This document shows positions 1 to 7,810 of a stretch of 49,964 nucleotides of DNA, piece by piece; the stretch's first letter is position 1; the number at the start of each line of letters is the position of its first letter. The translations under genes were made by a program, and so were the position numbers. The notes under the pieces are model-generated. The model did no database searches. It was not told the DNA's origin and saw only the letters and a list, made by a program, of their open reading frames with translations. The stretch is from Clostridia bacterium. Lineage in GTDB: Bacteria; Bacillota_A; Clostridia; Christensenellales; Aristaeellaceae. The stretch lies in NCBI GenBank assembly GCA_017525805.1, contig JAFXSH010000028.1, forward strand, positions 1 to 49,964, in the 5' to 3' direction.

Positions 1-58
1 TTCGCTCCCTCCTGAAATTTTCATCCTCCCGGCGTACACGCCGCCGGTGCGGATTGCA

Positions 59-79
59 GTCAAGGGGGTACCCCTTGAC
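59..79. repeat. Near-perfect short palindrome upstream of spoIIIAF-like ORF
   Basis: Nine bases (GTCAAGGGG) pair with CCCCTTGAC across a 3-base loop. No T-run follows on either strand, so it is not a standard terminator. Bases 1-126 as a whole hold no convincing gene: one frame is open from base 2 to a TGA at 128-130, overlapping the next ATG, but its translation resembles no SpoIIIAE C-terminus that I recognise. Confidence 0.5.
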
Positions 80-126
80 GATCCCCCAGTATCGTCTATT
101 GCTTTCATTTTGGGTGAGAAAACGCT

Positions 127-291
127 ATGAATGGATTTCTGCGAAGGATCGCGGGCCTGTGCCTGATCCGCATGCTGCTGGATATGGCCCTGCCGGAGGG
201 AGACTGCGCCGCCTGGGCGGAGCTGGGCATGGAATTGGCTGTGATGCTGTGCATTTTGGAAGGGTTCGCTGAAATGACAGCTTTGTTATAA
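127..291 (+). pseudogene. spoIIIAF: SpoIIIAF-like protein, truncated after the N-terminal membrane region
   Basis: This 54-residue reading frame starts at ATG 127. It has two short hydrophobic stretches around a LPEG sequence followed by an ELGMEL-VML segment, the pattern seen at the N-terminus of SpoIIIAF, a membrane component of the SpoIIIA-SpoIIQ channel between mother cell and forespore. It lies directly upstream of spoIIIAG and spoIIIAH, as spoIIIAF does. B. subtilis SpoIIIAF is about 200 residues, so most of the soluble domain is missing here. The stop codon TAA (289-291) is completed by the first base of the repeat element that begins at 291, which suggests truncation by insertion. Identification rests on a short sequence and on context; a naturally short lineage-specific form is possible. 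Confidence 0.5.
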
Positions 292-734
292 AGGACGCTT
301 TAAGCGAGAAAGCACGCTGGGGTTTCACCCCAGACCCCGACCAGGGAGGTGACCTCCCTGGACCCCCGCTTGCGGAAAAAACAAGATACGTTGAGACAGC
401 TTGGTTCCCGCTGCTGCTTGGAAAGGATGTCAATGCTTGGCGCTGTCATGCTTCTGGCCTGGCCGCTGAAAGCGGCCAACCCGGATGCTGAGCATCCGGG
501 GAAAGCCAGGGAATAATCCCCTTAGGGAAAGTGAGCTTTCCCCCTGGGGATTTTCCCGGCTTTCTTGGGCCAGAAGCCCTCTATCTTTCGTAATCCCCAG
601 CGCGGCAGGCGAAGTCCGCAGGGAATTTCATCCATGCAGCTTCGCCTGGAGAGGGGTCCAGGGGAATCATTCCCCTGGTAGGGTGCGGGGCAAAGCCCCG
701 CCGGTCTCCTTTGCTACTGACTTAAAGTGTCCTT
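291..734 (+). repeat. MITE-like structured repeat, copy A (444 bp)
   Basis: The segment begins AAGGACGCTTTAAG and ends CTTAAAGTGTCCTT, which are inverted repeats of each other with one mismatch over 14 bases. Nearly the whole sequence recurs at 45400-45841. Inside are at least seven short hairpins, for example CTGGGG-TTT-CCCCAG type, CCAGGGAGG/CCTCCCTGG, GGCCGC/GCGGCC, CCGGATGC/GCATCCGG, GGAAAG/CTTTCC, CCAGGGGAAT/ATTCCCCTGG and GCGGGG/CCCCGC. Open frames inside it are not shared with the other copies, so it looks noncoding. It lies between spoIIIAF and spoIIIAG. Confidence 0.85.
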
Positions 735-757
735 CGGAAATCGACAAAACAACTGTA

Positions 758-1138
758 ATGATTGAGAGAATGAAGAAATGGCTGGAAGCGGTCAAGGGCA
801 TGAAGAGCGGGGTGTGGCTGCTGCTGATCGCGGTGTGTGGGCTGGCGCTGCTGCTGCCATCCTCCTCCCAGGTCAAAGCGAACATGACGGAGGAGGAACA
901 GCGGTACAGCGCTACCCTGTCCCGCATCGCCGGGGCGGGGGAAGTGCGAATATCCATCGCCTATGCCCAGAGCGCTTCCTCCTTTGGCTCCGGCAACCGC
1001 CGGCCCACCGGCGCGGTGATCGTGGCCCAAGGGGCGGGCAGCGTAGCCGTGCGGCTGGAGCTGCTGCGCGCGGCGGAAGCGCTGTTGGGGCTCAGCACCC
1101 AGGAAGTGGAGGTATTTGCCATGGAGGGGTCCCCGTGA
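758..1138 (+). CDS. spoIIIAG: Stage III sporulation protein AG
   Basis: SpoIIIAG forms the large ring of the SpoIIIA-SpoIIQ channel in the intermembrane space of the engulfed forespore. This 126-residue protein has one membrane helix (about residues 18-36, GVWLLLIAVCGLALLLP) and then the family core with L-IAGAGEV-I-I-Y and PTGAVIVAQGA segments. It is shorter than the B. subtilis protein (about 230 residues), mainly because the insertion in the ring-building domain is small. The ATG at 758 or the one at 770 could be used; neither has a strong ribosome site, perhaps because the repeat element has replaced the native upstream region. An in-frame extension to 485 exists, but it reads through the repeat and is not believable. 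The stop overlaps the GTG of spoIIIAH. Confidence 0.85.
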   Translation: MIERMKKWLEAVKGMKSGVWLLLIAVCGLALLLPSSSQVKANMTEEEQRYSATLSRIAGAGEVRISIAYAQSASSFGSGNRRPTGAVIVAQGAGSVAVRLELLRAAEALLGLSTQEVEVFAMEGSP

Positions 1139-1635
1139 AAGGCAGGATCAAAGATCACATTTGGAACGCCCTGCTGCTCATCACCGTAGCGGCCGCCCTG
1201 TTCCTGACACTTTCCCGAAGCGGGAAGGAAGCGAAAGGCGCGCCTCTGCCTCTGACCGTTGCCAGCGTGCCCACTCCGAATCCTACCGTCCCCCCCACCC
1301 CGGCGGAGGCGTACCGGCAGGAGCGCGCCCAAACCCGGCAGCGGGATCGGGACGTTTTGCTGGCTTTGGCGGAAAGCGAAAGCGTCAGCCCGGAAACCCG
1401 CGCCTTAGCGGAAAGCCAATTGCTGGAAACGGTGAAAAATGATGAAATCGAGCTGGCCGTAGAGGCCGCGCTCGTTGCCCGGGGATACCCGGACAGCTTA
1501 TGCGCCGCCCGGCAGGGGGCCATCACCGTATTTTTGGACAAAGAAATCGGCGCCGGGGATGCGTCGCTGCTGCTTGACGTGGCGCGGGAGGCGTCAGGTT
1601 TATCCCCGGAAAATATCCGATTAACTGGCTATTAA
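1135..1635 (+). CDS. spoIIIAH: Stage III sporulation protein AH
   Basis: SpoIIIAH is the mother-cell half of the SpoIIIAH-SpoIIQ zipper that keeps the forespore linked after engulfment. The protein is 166 residues: a short cytoplasmic start, one membrane helix (about residues 9-24, ALLLITVAAALFLTLS), a proline-rich spacer, an E/R-rich helical segment (RQERAQTRQRDRDVLLAL) and a C-terminal YscJ/FliF-like domain ending in the typical SGLSPENIRLTGY region. The start is GTG 1135, with GGAGGGG at 1123-1130 in front, overlapping the spoIIIAG stop by four bases. B. subtilis SpoIIIAH is 218 residues, so this one is somewhat short. No other sporulation gene is visible downstream. Confidence 0.88.
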   Translation: MKGRIKDHIWNALLLITVAAALFLTLSRSGKEAKGAPLPLTVASVPTPNPTVPPTPAEAYRQERAQTRQRDRDVLLALAESESVSPETRALAESQLLETVKNDEIELAVEAALVARGYPDSLCAARQGAITVFLDKEIGAGDASLLLDVAREASGLSPENIRLTGY

Positions 1636-1649
1636 ATTGTCCTCCGATA

Positions 1650-1658
1650 TGCTATACT
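1650..1658 (+). promoter_or_regulatory. Extended -10 promoter for the RseC-like gene
   Basis: TG-C-TATACT is an extended -10 motif about 48 bases before the start at 1706; no good -35 hexamer is present. Confidence 0.5.
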
Positions 1659-1705
1659 GGAATGGAAACAGGGATGTCGATTTTCCACACAAGGAGGACA
1701 AACAT

Positions 1706-2122
1706 ATGTTGCGCACCGGAAAAGTGGTGGCCGCCAGTAGCGGCGAACTGGAGGTTTGCTTTGAACGGCCCGAAGCCTGCGCCCATTGCGGGCAATGCGC
1801 CGGACAGAAGGAAAAAACGCTGGTGAAGCTCCCCGGCAACGTGCCGGTGGGCCGCTGGATCGAGGTGGACATGCCGGAAGGGCAGGTGCTCAAGGCCTCC
1901 GTACTGGCGTATGTGCTGCCCCTGATCATGCTGCTGGGCGGCCTGGCCCTGGGCAGCCTGCTGTTTTCCCAGGAAGCCCTGTGGGCCGTTACCGGCATCC
2001 TGTGTATGGGCCTTGCCTGGCTGATCCTGCATTTTATTGAAAAGTGTATGAAGCGAAAGGACGTATGGCAGCCCAAAATCGTGAATGTATATGGGGAAGG
2101 GGAAGAACCCGGCTGTCCGTAA
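1706..2122 (+). CDS. RseC/MucC family membrane protein with Cys cluster
   Basis: RseC-family proteins are small membrane proteins linked in proteobacteria to SoxR reduction and sigma-E control; in Clostridia their role is not established. The 138-residue protein has an N-terminal soluble part with four cysteines (C18, C25, C28, C31; motif CAHCGQC), then two membrane helices (about 66-86 and 91-110) and a short basic-acidic tail. The Cys group could bind an iron-sulfur cluster or another metal. The start is ATG 1706 with AAGGAGG in front; the frame extends upstream but without a ribosome site. It is a single gene and is not next to rnf/rsx genes here. Family call fairly sure, function open. 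Confidence 0.8.
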   Translation: MLRTGKVVAASSGELEVCFERPEACAHCGQCAGQKEKTLVKLPGNVPVGRWIEVDMPEGQVLKASVLAYVLPLIMLLGGLALGSLLFSQEALWAVTGILCMGLAWLILHFIEKCMKRKDVWQPKIVNVYGEGEEPGCP

Positions 2123-2141
2123 GGCGCGATGCAAAGGAAAC

Positions 2142-2169
2142 AAAAAACGGAGCGGCGCGCTCCGCTCCG
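2142..2169 (-). terminator. Rho-independent terminator of the ybaK unit
   Basis: On the minus strand CGGAGCGG pairs with CCGCTCCG over a 6-base loop and is followed by six Ts, just past the stop of the 56-aa gene. Confidence 0.85.
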
Positions 2170-2170
2170 G

Positions 2171-2341
2171 CTATTCCGTGTCTTGGTATTTCAGGACGCG
2201 GGATATTTTTTTGCGGTCATAGATTTTCTTGCTGTCCACTGTGCGCGTGACGGGGGAAAAGGCCCAGGTTTTGCGGCTTTTGGCGGCAAGCAGCTTGCGG
2301 GCCTTTTTGCTCATTTTCTTTTTGGGAATGAATTTATCCAT
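2171..2341 (-). CDS. Conserved small basic protein (56 aa)
   Basis: The ATG (2341-2339) directly follows the TAA of the YbaK-type gene (TAAATG), so translation is probably coupled, and a terminator follows the stop. The product begins MDKFIPKKKMSKKARK and contains a TWAFSPVTR segment and many Lys/Arg; there is no membrane helix. I recognise this layout (MxKFIPKxKxSKKARK...WxxSPVTxxVxSKKxYxRK) from unnamed clostridial proteins, but no function is known to me. The high basic charge would suit nucleic-acid or ribosome binding; that is a guess. It is certain as an ORF with good context and tentative as an expressed protein. Confidence 0.72.
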   Translation of the reverse strand: MDKFIPKKKMSKKARKLLAAKSRKTWAFSPVTRTVDSKKIYDRKKISRVLKYQDTE

Positions 2342-2812
2342 TTATGCCCATCCTTTGCACACGTCCACCCAGGCTTCGGCGGCGGAATACTTCTCCAATT
2401 CGGGAATGGTCAGCTCGATGGCGCTGTTGCTGCTGCCGCAGGCGGGGAAAATGGTTTCAAAGCGTTTCAGGGAAACATCCAGGAATACCCGCACGCCCTC
2501 CTTGACCGCGAAGGGACACACGCCGCCCACCGCGTGGCCGATCAGGGAAAGCGTATCCTCCGGGGACAGCATTTTGGCTTTGACGGCGAACCGGGCCTTG
2601 AATTTGGCGTTGTCAACCTTGGCGTCCCCGGCGGCCACCACCAGGAGGGGTTCGCCGTTCACCGAAAAGGACAGGGATTTGGCGATGCGGCAGCCCTGGC
2701 AGCCCAGCGCTTCCGCCGCCAGTTCCACTGTGGCGCTGGAAACGGAGAATTCCCGGATCCTGTCCTCCATGCCATACTGCCGGAAAAATGCCTTTACAAT
2801 ATCGATCGCCAT
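2342..2812 (-). CDS. YbaK/EbsC-family aminoacyl-tRNA deacylase-like protein
   Basis: Members of this family are cytoplasmic hydrolases that clear mischarged aminoacyl-tRNAs, such as Cys- or Ala-tRNA(Pro). The 156-residue protein is of family length and carries the expected ...VVAAGDAKVDN... strand and the conserved glycine-rich GHAVGGVCPFA segment (about residues 91-102) near the substrate pocket. The start is ATG at 2812, with AAGGAGG ten bases upstream; the frame stays open further upstream without a ribosome site. It is first in a two-gene unit with the 56-aa protein. Which tRNA it edits cannot be read from the sequence. Confidence 0.85.
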   Translation of the reverse strand: MAIDIVKAFFRQYGMEDRIREFSVSSATVELAAEALGCQGCRIAKSLSFSVNGEPLLVVAAGDAKVDNAKFKARFAVKAKMLSPEDTLSLIGHAVGGVCPFAVKEGVRVFLDVSLKRFETIFPACGSSNSAIELTIPELEKYSAAEAWVDVCKGWA

Positions 2813-2846
2813 AAAGGCCTCCTTGCGCGTTTTTTTTTCGCTGCTC

Positions 2847-2875
2847 ATTGTAACAGAAAGCGGGACGGAAAACAA
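2847..2875 (-). promoter_or_regulatory. Sigma-A type promoter of the ybaK unit
   Basis: On the minus strand TTGTTT, a 17-base spacer and TACAAT stand about 35 bases before the start codon. Confidence 0.65.
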
Positions 2876-2900
2876 CCGCCCCGCTGTTTCGCTTGTGTAC

Positions 2901-2930
2901 AAAAAGGGGACCGGGTTATTCCGCGGTCCC
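2901..2930 (-). terminator. Terminator after the beta-helix gene
   Basis: On the minus strand GGGACCG pairs with CGGTCCC over a 10-base loop, followed by C and five Ts. Confidence 0.8.
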
Positions 2931-2958
2931 GGATTACAGGAAGAATCAATAGCGGAGA

Positions 2959-4806
2959 TCAGATGGTTCCGCTGCCGCCGAAGCTGCCGTCAAAGCCATC
3001 GTTCTGACCGCCGGGGAAACCGTCCTGATTGGGCGTGGCGGAGGAGGAAGCGTCGGGAGCGGGCATGCCGTTCTGCATGTCGGGCGTCGCCTGGGGCAGC
3101 TGGCCGTTGCGCTGGCTGTCACGTTGTTTGTCGCGCTGTTCCCCGCCGCGTCCGCCAAAGCCGCCGCCATTGCCTCCGTGTGGACCGCCGCCGAAGCCGC
3201 CGCCATTGCCCCCGCCTGGAACGCCGCCAAAGCCGCCGCCGCTGCCGTTGGAAATGGCGTTGACGGTCACGCTGACATCGCCGCTGCCCGCGCTGACGGT
3301 GTAGGTTTCGCCCACTTTCAGGTCCAGGCTGCTGATCACCACGCAGGAGAAGTTCTTTTCCACCGTGCCGGACAGGATCACATTGCCGTTTTCGTCCTTC
3401 ACCACGATTTCGCTGCCCGCCGCACCGGACAGGTTGGTGAGGAAGGATACCTGGGTGGAGGCGGAGCCGAAGGTTTCCGCCATGCCCACGGCTCCCGCGG
3501 CGATGACCGTGCCGCCGTTGACGGTGAGGGAGCCGTTGGCGTCCAGCGCGCCGTTGGCTGCGTTGGTGGGGCCGGATACCACCAACGTGCCGCCGTTCAT
3601 GATCAGGTCGCCGTTGGAGTCGATGCCGTCGCCGGAGGCGTTCACGTGCACATAGCCGCCGTTGATGATGATACTGGAACCATCGTTGGCAAACATATCG
3701 TTCCAGCCGAAGCCGCTGGCGTCGCTGCCGCCGGAGGAATTTATGCCGTCGTCGGAGGAAACCAGGGAAACGCTGCCGTCGTTGATGGTGATGGCCGCAG
3801 CCTCTAAGCCCTCATAGCTCTTGAGGATGGCGATATCCCCGCCGTTGATGGTCAAATTGCTGTCGGCGTGCATGGCGTCATCGCCGGTGCTGATGGTCAG
3901 GCTGCCGCCGTAAACGGTCACGTCGGTGTCGGAATGCACGGCGTCGTCCGCCGCGTCAATGGTCAGGCTGCCGCCCGCGATGGTCAGCGCGCCGGTGGAT
4001 TTAATGCCCTTCATGCTGTCGGTGTCGGTGTTGGCGATGGCCGCGCTCCAGCCGCCCCGGCCGCCGGTGAACATGTCGTCGGTATGCACCGCGCCGTTGG
4101 CGGAGCCGCCGCCCACGGTGAGGTCGAGCACGCCGCCCAAGATCATCACATAGCCTTTTTCCGCCTCGTCCTTGTTTTTGCTCCGGATGGCGTCCTTCTG
4201 GGAAACGATGGTGAAGCTGCCGTCGGCGATCGCTATGCCGTCCTTGGCGTCGATGCCCCGGCCCTGGGTGGTGATGATGTATGTGCCGGAGGCGAATTTC
4301 ACGTCGTCCTTGCCTAAGATGCCGTGCTTGGCAGAAGTAACGGTCAGGCTGCCCGTGCCGTTGAACACGATATCGTCCTTGGCGTACACGGCGGCGTCGA
4401 TATCGCTGCTTTCGTCAAAGCCGGTGGAGGTCAGAAAGTTTTCCGTGCCATCGGCCAGGGTCACGAACACCTTGCCCGCGTTTTCCACCAGCAGGGCGGC
4501 GGAATTGGAGGAAGTAACGTTCACCCCGTTCAGCACCAGCTGCACCTTGTCATCTTTGCCCGCGTTCACGGTGATGGTACCGTCTGCAAGGGTACCGGAG
4601 AGGATATAGGTGCCCTCCGTGCTGATGGTCACGCTTTCGGAAAGCGTGATGGCGGTGGCCTTGCTTTCCTTCCATTCGCCCGCTAAGTCCCGTTTGGAGA
4701 AATAATCGTTTACGTCCAGAGAAATTGCGCTTTCCGCCAGGGAGCAGCCCATGGCGGACACAGCCAATGAAAGAACCAGCGTCAGCGCAATCAGGATTTT
4801 TTTCAT
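2959..4806 (-). CDS. Secreted Cthe_2159-type carbohydrate-binding beta-helix protein
   Basis: The 615-residue protein starts with an exported N-terminus (MKKILIALTLVLSLAVSAMG, cleavage near SLA-ES; a Cys at 21 makes a lipoprotein just possible). The body is a run of short repeats of the type GGSLTI...DDAVHSDTDVTVYGG and GDDAMHADSNLTINGG. This is the pattern of the parallel beta-helix family of Clostridium thermocellum Cthe_2159, which binds pectin or cellulose and has aspartates placed to hold calcium. The last 90 or so residues are low complexity: GGGFGG blocks, then a charged, Q-rich and S/T/P-rich tail. The start is ATG 4806 with AAAGGAGAA in front. It stands alone between terminator and promoter, divergent from tldD. 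Likely acts outside the cell; the ligand is not known. Confidence 0.85.
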   Translation of the reverse strand: MKKILIALTLVLSLAVSAMGCSLAESAISLDVNDYFSKRDLAGEWKESKATAITLSESVTISTEGTYILSGTLADGTITVNAGKDDKVQLVLNGVNVTSSNSAALLVENAGKVFVTLADGTENFLTSTGFDESSDIDAAVYAKDDIVFNGTGSLTVTSAKHGILGKDDVKFASGTYIITTQGRGIDAKDGIAIADGSFTIVSQKDAIRSKNKDEAEKGYVMILGGVLDLTVGGGSANGAVHTDDMFTGGRGGWSAAIANTDTDSMKGIKSTGALTIAGGSLTIDAADDAVHSDTDVTVYGGSLTISTGDDAMHADSNLTINGGDIAILKSYEGLEAAAITINDGSVSLVSSDDGINSSGGSDASGFGWNDMFANDGSSIIINGGYVHVNASGDGIDSNGDLIMNGGTLVVSGPTNAANGALDANGSLTVNGGTVIAAGAVGMAETFGSASTQVSFLTNLSGAAGSEIVVKDENGNVILSGTVEKNFSCVVISSLDLKVGETYTVSAGSGDVSVTVNAISNGSGGGFGGVPGGGNGGGFGGGPHGGNGGGFGGRGGEQRDKQRDSQRNGQLPQATPDMQNGMPAPDASSSATPNQDGFPGGQNDGFDGSFGGSGTI

Positions 4807-4893
4807 TTCGGATTCTCCTTTGGGTTTATTGCAAATGGGGTCAGCCGCGCGTCCGTGATCGGCCCGCCTTGGCTTTTCCCATCTGACGGGTTC

Positions 4894-4902
4894 AGTATAA
4901 CA
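4894..4902 (-). promoter_or_regulatory. Extended -10 promoter for the beta-helix gene
   Basis: On the minus strand TG-T-TATACT lies about 90 bases before the start; the -35 is weak. Confidence 0.5.
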
Positions 4903-5057
4903 CGGCATCCTTAAAGAAATCTTAAATAAACTGAGAATTTTTATCCTTGCTCATCCTGCCGGTTTCAGCAGGAAAAAAGCCCATCCGCGGCGAAAACAAA
5001 GGAAACCCCAACGAAAAACCGGGAACTGTTACCAACGAACCCGATAAAGGAGGAACT

Positions 5058-6443
5058 ATGATCGCAGATATCATCACCCCGCAGGCAAAGTATTTTGCTC
5101 AGGGGGTACAAAGCGTGCTGCGGGGCCACGAAAACAGGTCCCGCCGCGTGGTGCTGCTGAAAGGCAGCCTGGTGCAGAACAGCCGCAGCGAAAGCCGGGG
5201 CGTCAGCGCGCGGGTCACCAAGAATGGCCGGTACGGCTTTTCTTCGGTGGCTTCCTACACGGAAAAGGACGCGGAAGCGGTATTGAAGGCCGCCACGGAG
5301 AACGCCCTGTTCCTGGATCAGCGGGGCGCGTCTCCCCGCAGGACCTATCCCGCCCTGCCATCTGGCAATGTACCGGTGAACCGCATGATCGTGGACACCG
5401 AGCAAAAGCGCATCATCGAAGCCTGCCAGGCCATCGACAGCTATGTGAATACCAAATACCCCGATCTGCTCAGCCGCACCGTGGTTTATTCCGAGGATTC
5501 CCAGGATAAGATCATTTTAGCGTCCGACGCGGCCAGCGGTCACGTCACCTATCCCCGGTGCTATTTCTACGTGATGATGAGCGCCGAGAGCAAAAGCGGC
5601 GCGCCGGTGGAGCTGTTCAAAGCCTTCGGCGGCGCGGGCGGCTTTGACGACAATTTTGCCGATCTTTCGGCGGTTTATCCCGGCATTGACGAGCTGTACG
5701 ATCACCTCATGAACAAAAAAGAGGGCGTGTATGCCGAGGCGGGCAACAAAACCGTCATTTTGGGCGGTATGATGGGCGGAATGCTGGCTCATGAAGCCGT
5801 AGGCCATACCGTGGAAGCCGATCTGGTGCTGGGCGGCAGCGTGGCGGGGCCCAACCTGCACAAGCCTGTGGCCTCCGAAATGGTGACGCTGGTGGATTTT
5901 GCCAGTGAAGCTTTCGGCGCGCCCACCCCCCTGCCCGTATTCTTGGACGATGAGGGCACCTTGGCCAAGAACGCCGTATTGATCCGGGACGGCATCCTGA
6001 CCGGCTACATGAACAACCGGGAAACCGCCGCCCATTTCGGGGTGGAACCCCAGGGCAACGCTCGGGCCTGGAATTTCAACGACGAACCCCTGATCCGCAT
6101 GCGCAACACCTGCATCCTGCCGGGGAAGAGCACCTTGGACGAGATGATCGCCTCCATCGACGACGGCTATTATCTCATTGACAGCTCCAACGGCCAGGCG
6201 GACCTGACCGGCGAATTCATGTTCGGCGTGTCCTTGGGCTATGAAATCAAGCACGGCAAATTGGGCAAGGCCCTGCTGGACACCACCGTTTCCGGCGTCG
6301 CCTTTGAGATGCTCAAAACCGTGGATATGGTGTCCGATAAGGTCGTCTGGTCTTCCAGCGGCTTCTGCGGCAAAAAGCAGCCCATGCCCGTGGGCATGGG
6401 CGGCCCGGACATGCGCTGCCGCATCACCATTGGCGGACGCTGA
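5058..6443 (+). CDS. tldD: TldD family metalloprotease
   Basis: TldD and its partner TldE/PmbA form a heterodimeric zinc protease that cuts unfolded or leader peptides; known substrates include microcin B17 and CcdA. The 461-residue protein has the zinc-site motif HEAVGH at residues 245-250 followed by E253, and the conserved C-terminal glycine-rich region. The start is ATG 5058 behind AAAGGAGG; the longer open frame from 4947 lacks a ribosome site. The pmbA gene follows after 17 bases, so the two form an operon. Its native substrate here is unknown; no peptide-precursor gene is visible beside it. Confidence 0.93.
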   Translation: MIADIITPQAKYFAQGVQSVLRGHENRSRRVVLLKGSLVQNSRSESRGVSARVTKNGRYGFSSVASYTEKDAEAVLKAATENALFLDQRGASPRRTYPALPSGNVPVNRMIVDTEQKRIIEACQAIDSYVNTKYPDLLSRTVVYSEDSQDKIILASDAASGHVTYPRCYFYVMMSAESKSGAPVELFKAFGGAGGFDDNFADLSAVYPGIDELYDHLMNKKEGVYAEAGNKTVILGGMMGGMLAHEAVGHTVEADLVLGGSVAGPNLHKPVASEMVTLVDFASEAFGAPTPLPVFLDDEGTLAKNAVLIRDGILTGYMNNRETAAHFGVEPQGNARAWNFNDEPLIRMRNTCILPGKSTLDEMIASIDDGYYLIDSSNGQADLTGEFMFGVSLGYEIKHGKLGKALLDTTVSGVAFEMLKTVDMVSDKVVWSSSGFCGKKQPMPVGMGGPDMRCRITIGGR

Positions 6444-6460
6444 GGAAGGGGGGAAGAGAG

Positions 6461-7759
6461 ATGTACGATATCAAGCAAGTATCCGGAAAGTTAGACGCGC
6501 TGCTGAAAGAAAAGGGCGTCAGCGTATACGAGCACTGCGTATCCGAAAGTGAAAAGCAGGAGCTGAACACCGAAAAGGCGGATTTCAACCTGTTCCGCAC
6601 CATCTTTGACGGCGGCGTGTCCGTCACCGTGATTTTGGACGGGAAGAAAGGTTCCGCTTCCGGCAACGATCTGAGCGACGAGGGCCTGGAAAAGGTGGTC
6701 TCGGACGCGGTGCTGGGCGCGGAATCCTCCGTGGTGGACGAGGCCAACGCCATCGCGGAACGCCAGGAACCGGAAGCTTTCCAATCCGGCTGCTGGGAAG
6801 CCGATATGCCCCGGTTCTACGACAGCCTGAAAGCCATGATGGATGCCATGACGAAAGATTATCCCAAAGTGAACCTGATGACGCTGATCGGGGATCATAC
6901 CCGCTATCACGTGTATTACGTCAACTCCAACGGCACCCGGTTCGAGAACAGCAACGGCCTGTACCACGTGAGCATCGAAATGTCCGGCTCCGACGGGGAA
7001 AAGAATACCGGCCTGGATTATACCGGCTTCTGCACAAAGGATCTGGATACGCCCCTGATCGAAAAGGGCAGCGTGAAGCAGCATCTGGAGGCCACCGAAG
7101 GGAGCCTGAACAGCGTGGCCCTGCCGGGCAAGTTCGAGGGCACGGTGATCTTCACTCCCGACTGCTTGGGTGAGTTTGTATACATGCTGGCCAGCAACTA
7201 CATCATGGGCGGCGTGATCATGAACGGCACCAGCCAATGGCTGGAGAAGGTGGGCCAGCAGGTGGCCAGCGATAAGATCACGGTGAGCCTGAAAGCCCAG
7301 GACGACCGCATCGCCGATTTGCAGCCCTTCACAGGCGACGGCTATAAGGCGGAAAACGTGACTGTCATTGAAAAGGGCGTGCTCAACTGCTTCCTGCTGA
7401 ACCTGTACGCCGCCAGGAAGACCGGCAAGCCCGTGGTCAAAAACACCAGCTTCGCCATGGTCATTGAAAACGGCGACACTCCTTTGGCAGACATGATCGC
7501 TTCCGTGGATAAGGGTCTGATCGTGGGCGGCTTCTCCGGCGGCGAACCGGGGGCCAATGGCGAGTTTTCCGGCGTGGCGAAAAACAGCTTCTACGTGGAA
7601 AACGGCAAGATCGTGGGCGCGGTGACCGAAACCATGATCAACGGCAATCTGGAACAGGTGTTCAAAAACGTGATCGCCGTATCCAAGGAACAGGTCTGCG
7701 ACGGAAGCGGCGTGCTGCCCTGGATGGCCTGCGGCGGGATCGTGATTTCGGGAAAATAA
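6461..7759 (+). CDS. pmbA: TldE/PmbA family protease subunit
   Basis: This is the non-catalytic partner of TldD: it lacks the HExxxH site yet completes the peptide-binding chamber. It is 432 residues, close to family length, with the conserved C-terminal segment GGFSGGEPGANGEFSGVA and the GAVTETMINGNL region. The start is ATG 6461 with AGGAAGGGGGG in front, 17 bases after tldD. Together they make a complete two-gene unit ending at the hairpin at 7780-7810. Confidence 0.92.
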   Translation: MYDIKQVSGKLDALLKEKGVSVYEHCVSESEKQELNTEKADFNLFRTIFDGGVSVTVILDGKKGSASGNDLSDEGLEKVVSDAVLGAESSVVDEANAIAERQEPEAFQSGCWEADMPRFYDSLKAMMDAMTKDYPKVNLMTLIGDHTRYHVYYVNSNGTRFENSNGLYHVSIEMSGSDGEKNTGLDYTGFCTKDLDTPLIEKGSVKQHLEATEGSLNSVALPGKFEGTVIFTPDCLGEFVYMLASNYIMGGVIMNGTSQWLEKVGQQVASDKITVSLKAQDDRIADLQPFTGDGYKAENVTVIEKGVLNCFLLNLYAARKTGKPVVKNTSFAMVIENGDTPLADMIASVDKGLIVGGFSGGEPGANGEFSGVAKNSFYVENGKIVGAVTETMINGNLEQVFKNVIAVSKEQVCDGSGVLPWMACGGIVISGK

Positions 7760-7779
7760 AGAACAATAGATGAATCACA

Positions 7780-7810
7780 AAGGCCCGGCTTCGCGAGGAA
7801 GCCGGGCCTT
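7780..7810 (+). terminator. Hairpin terminator after pmbA
   Basis: AAGGCCCGGCTT pairs with AAGCCGGGCCTT over a 7-base loop. The T-run comes only ten bases later (7820-7824), so termination may be weak. This hairpin and the bases after it resemble the groEL terminator at 8702-8738 (see the direct repeat). Confidence 0.7.

Noticed and set aside
1..126. C-terminus of spoIIIAE in the open frame ending at 130
   Set aside because: The ATGA overlap is suggestive, but the translation lacks the hydrophobic end expected for SpoIIIAE.
485..757. In-frame N-terminal extension of spoIIIAG
   Set aside because: It runs through repeat copy A; the same stretch in copy B reads differently and ends elsewhere, so it is not coding.
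3124..3807. 227-aa + strand ORF over the beta-helix gene
   Set aside because: It is an antisense shadow of a repetitive gene (AVDG-type repeats mirror the beta-helix repeats).
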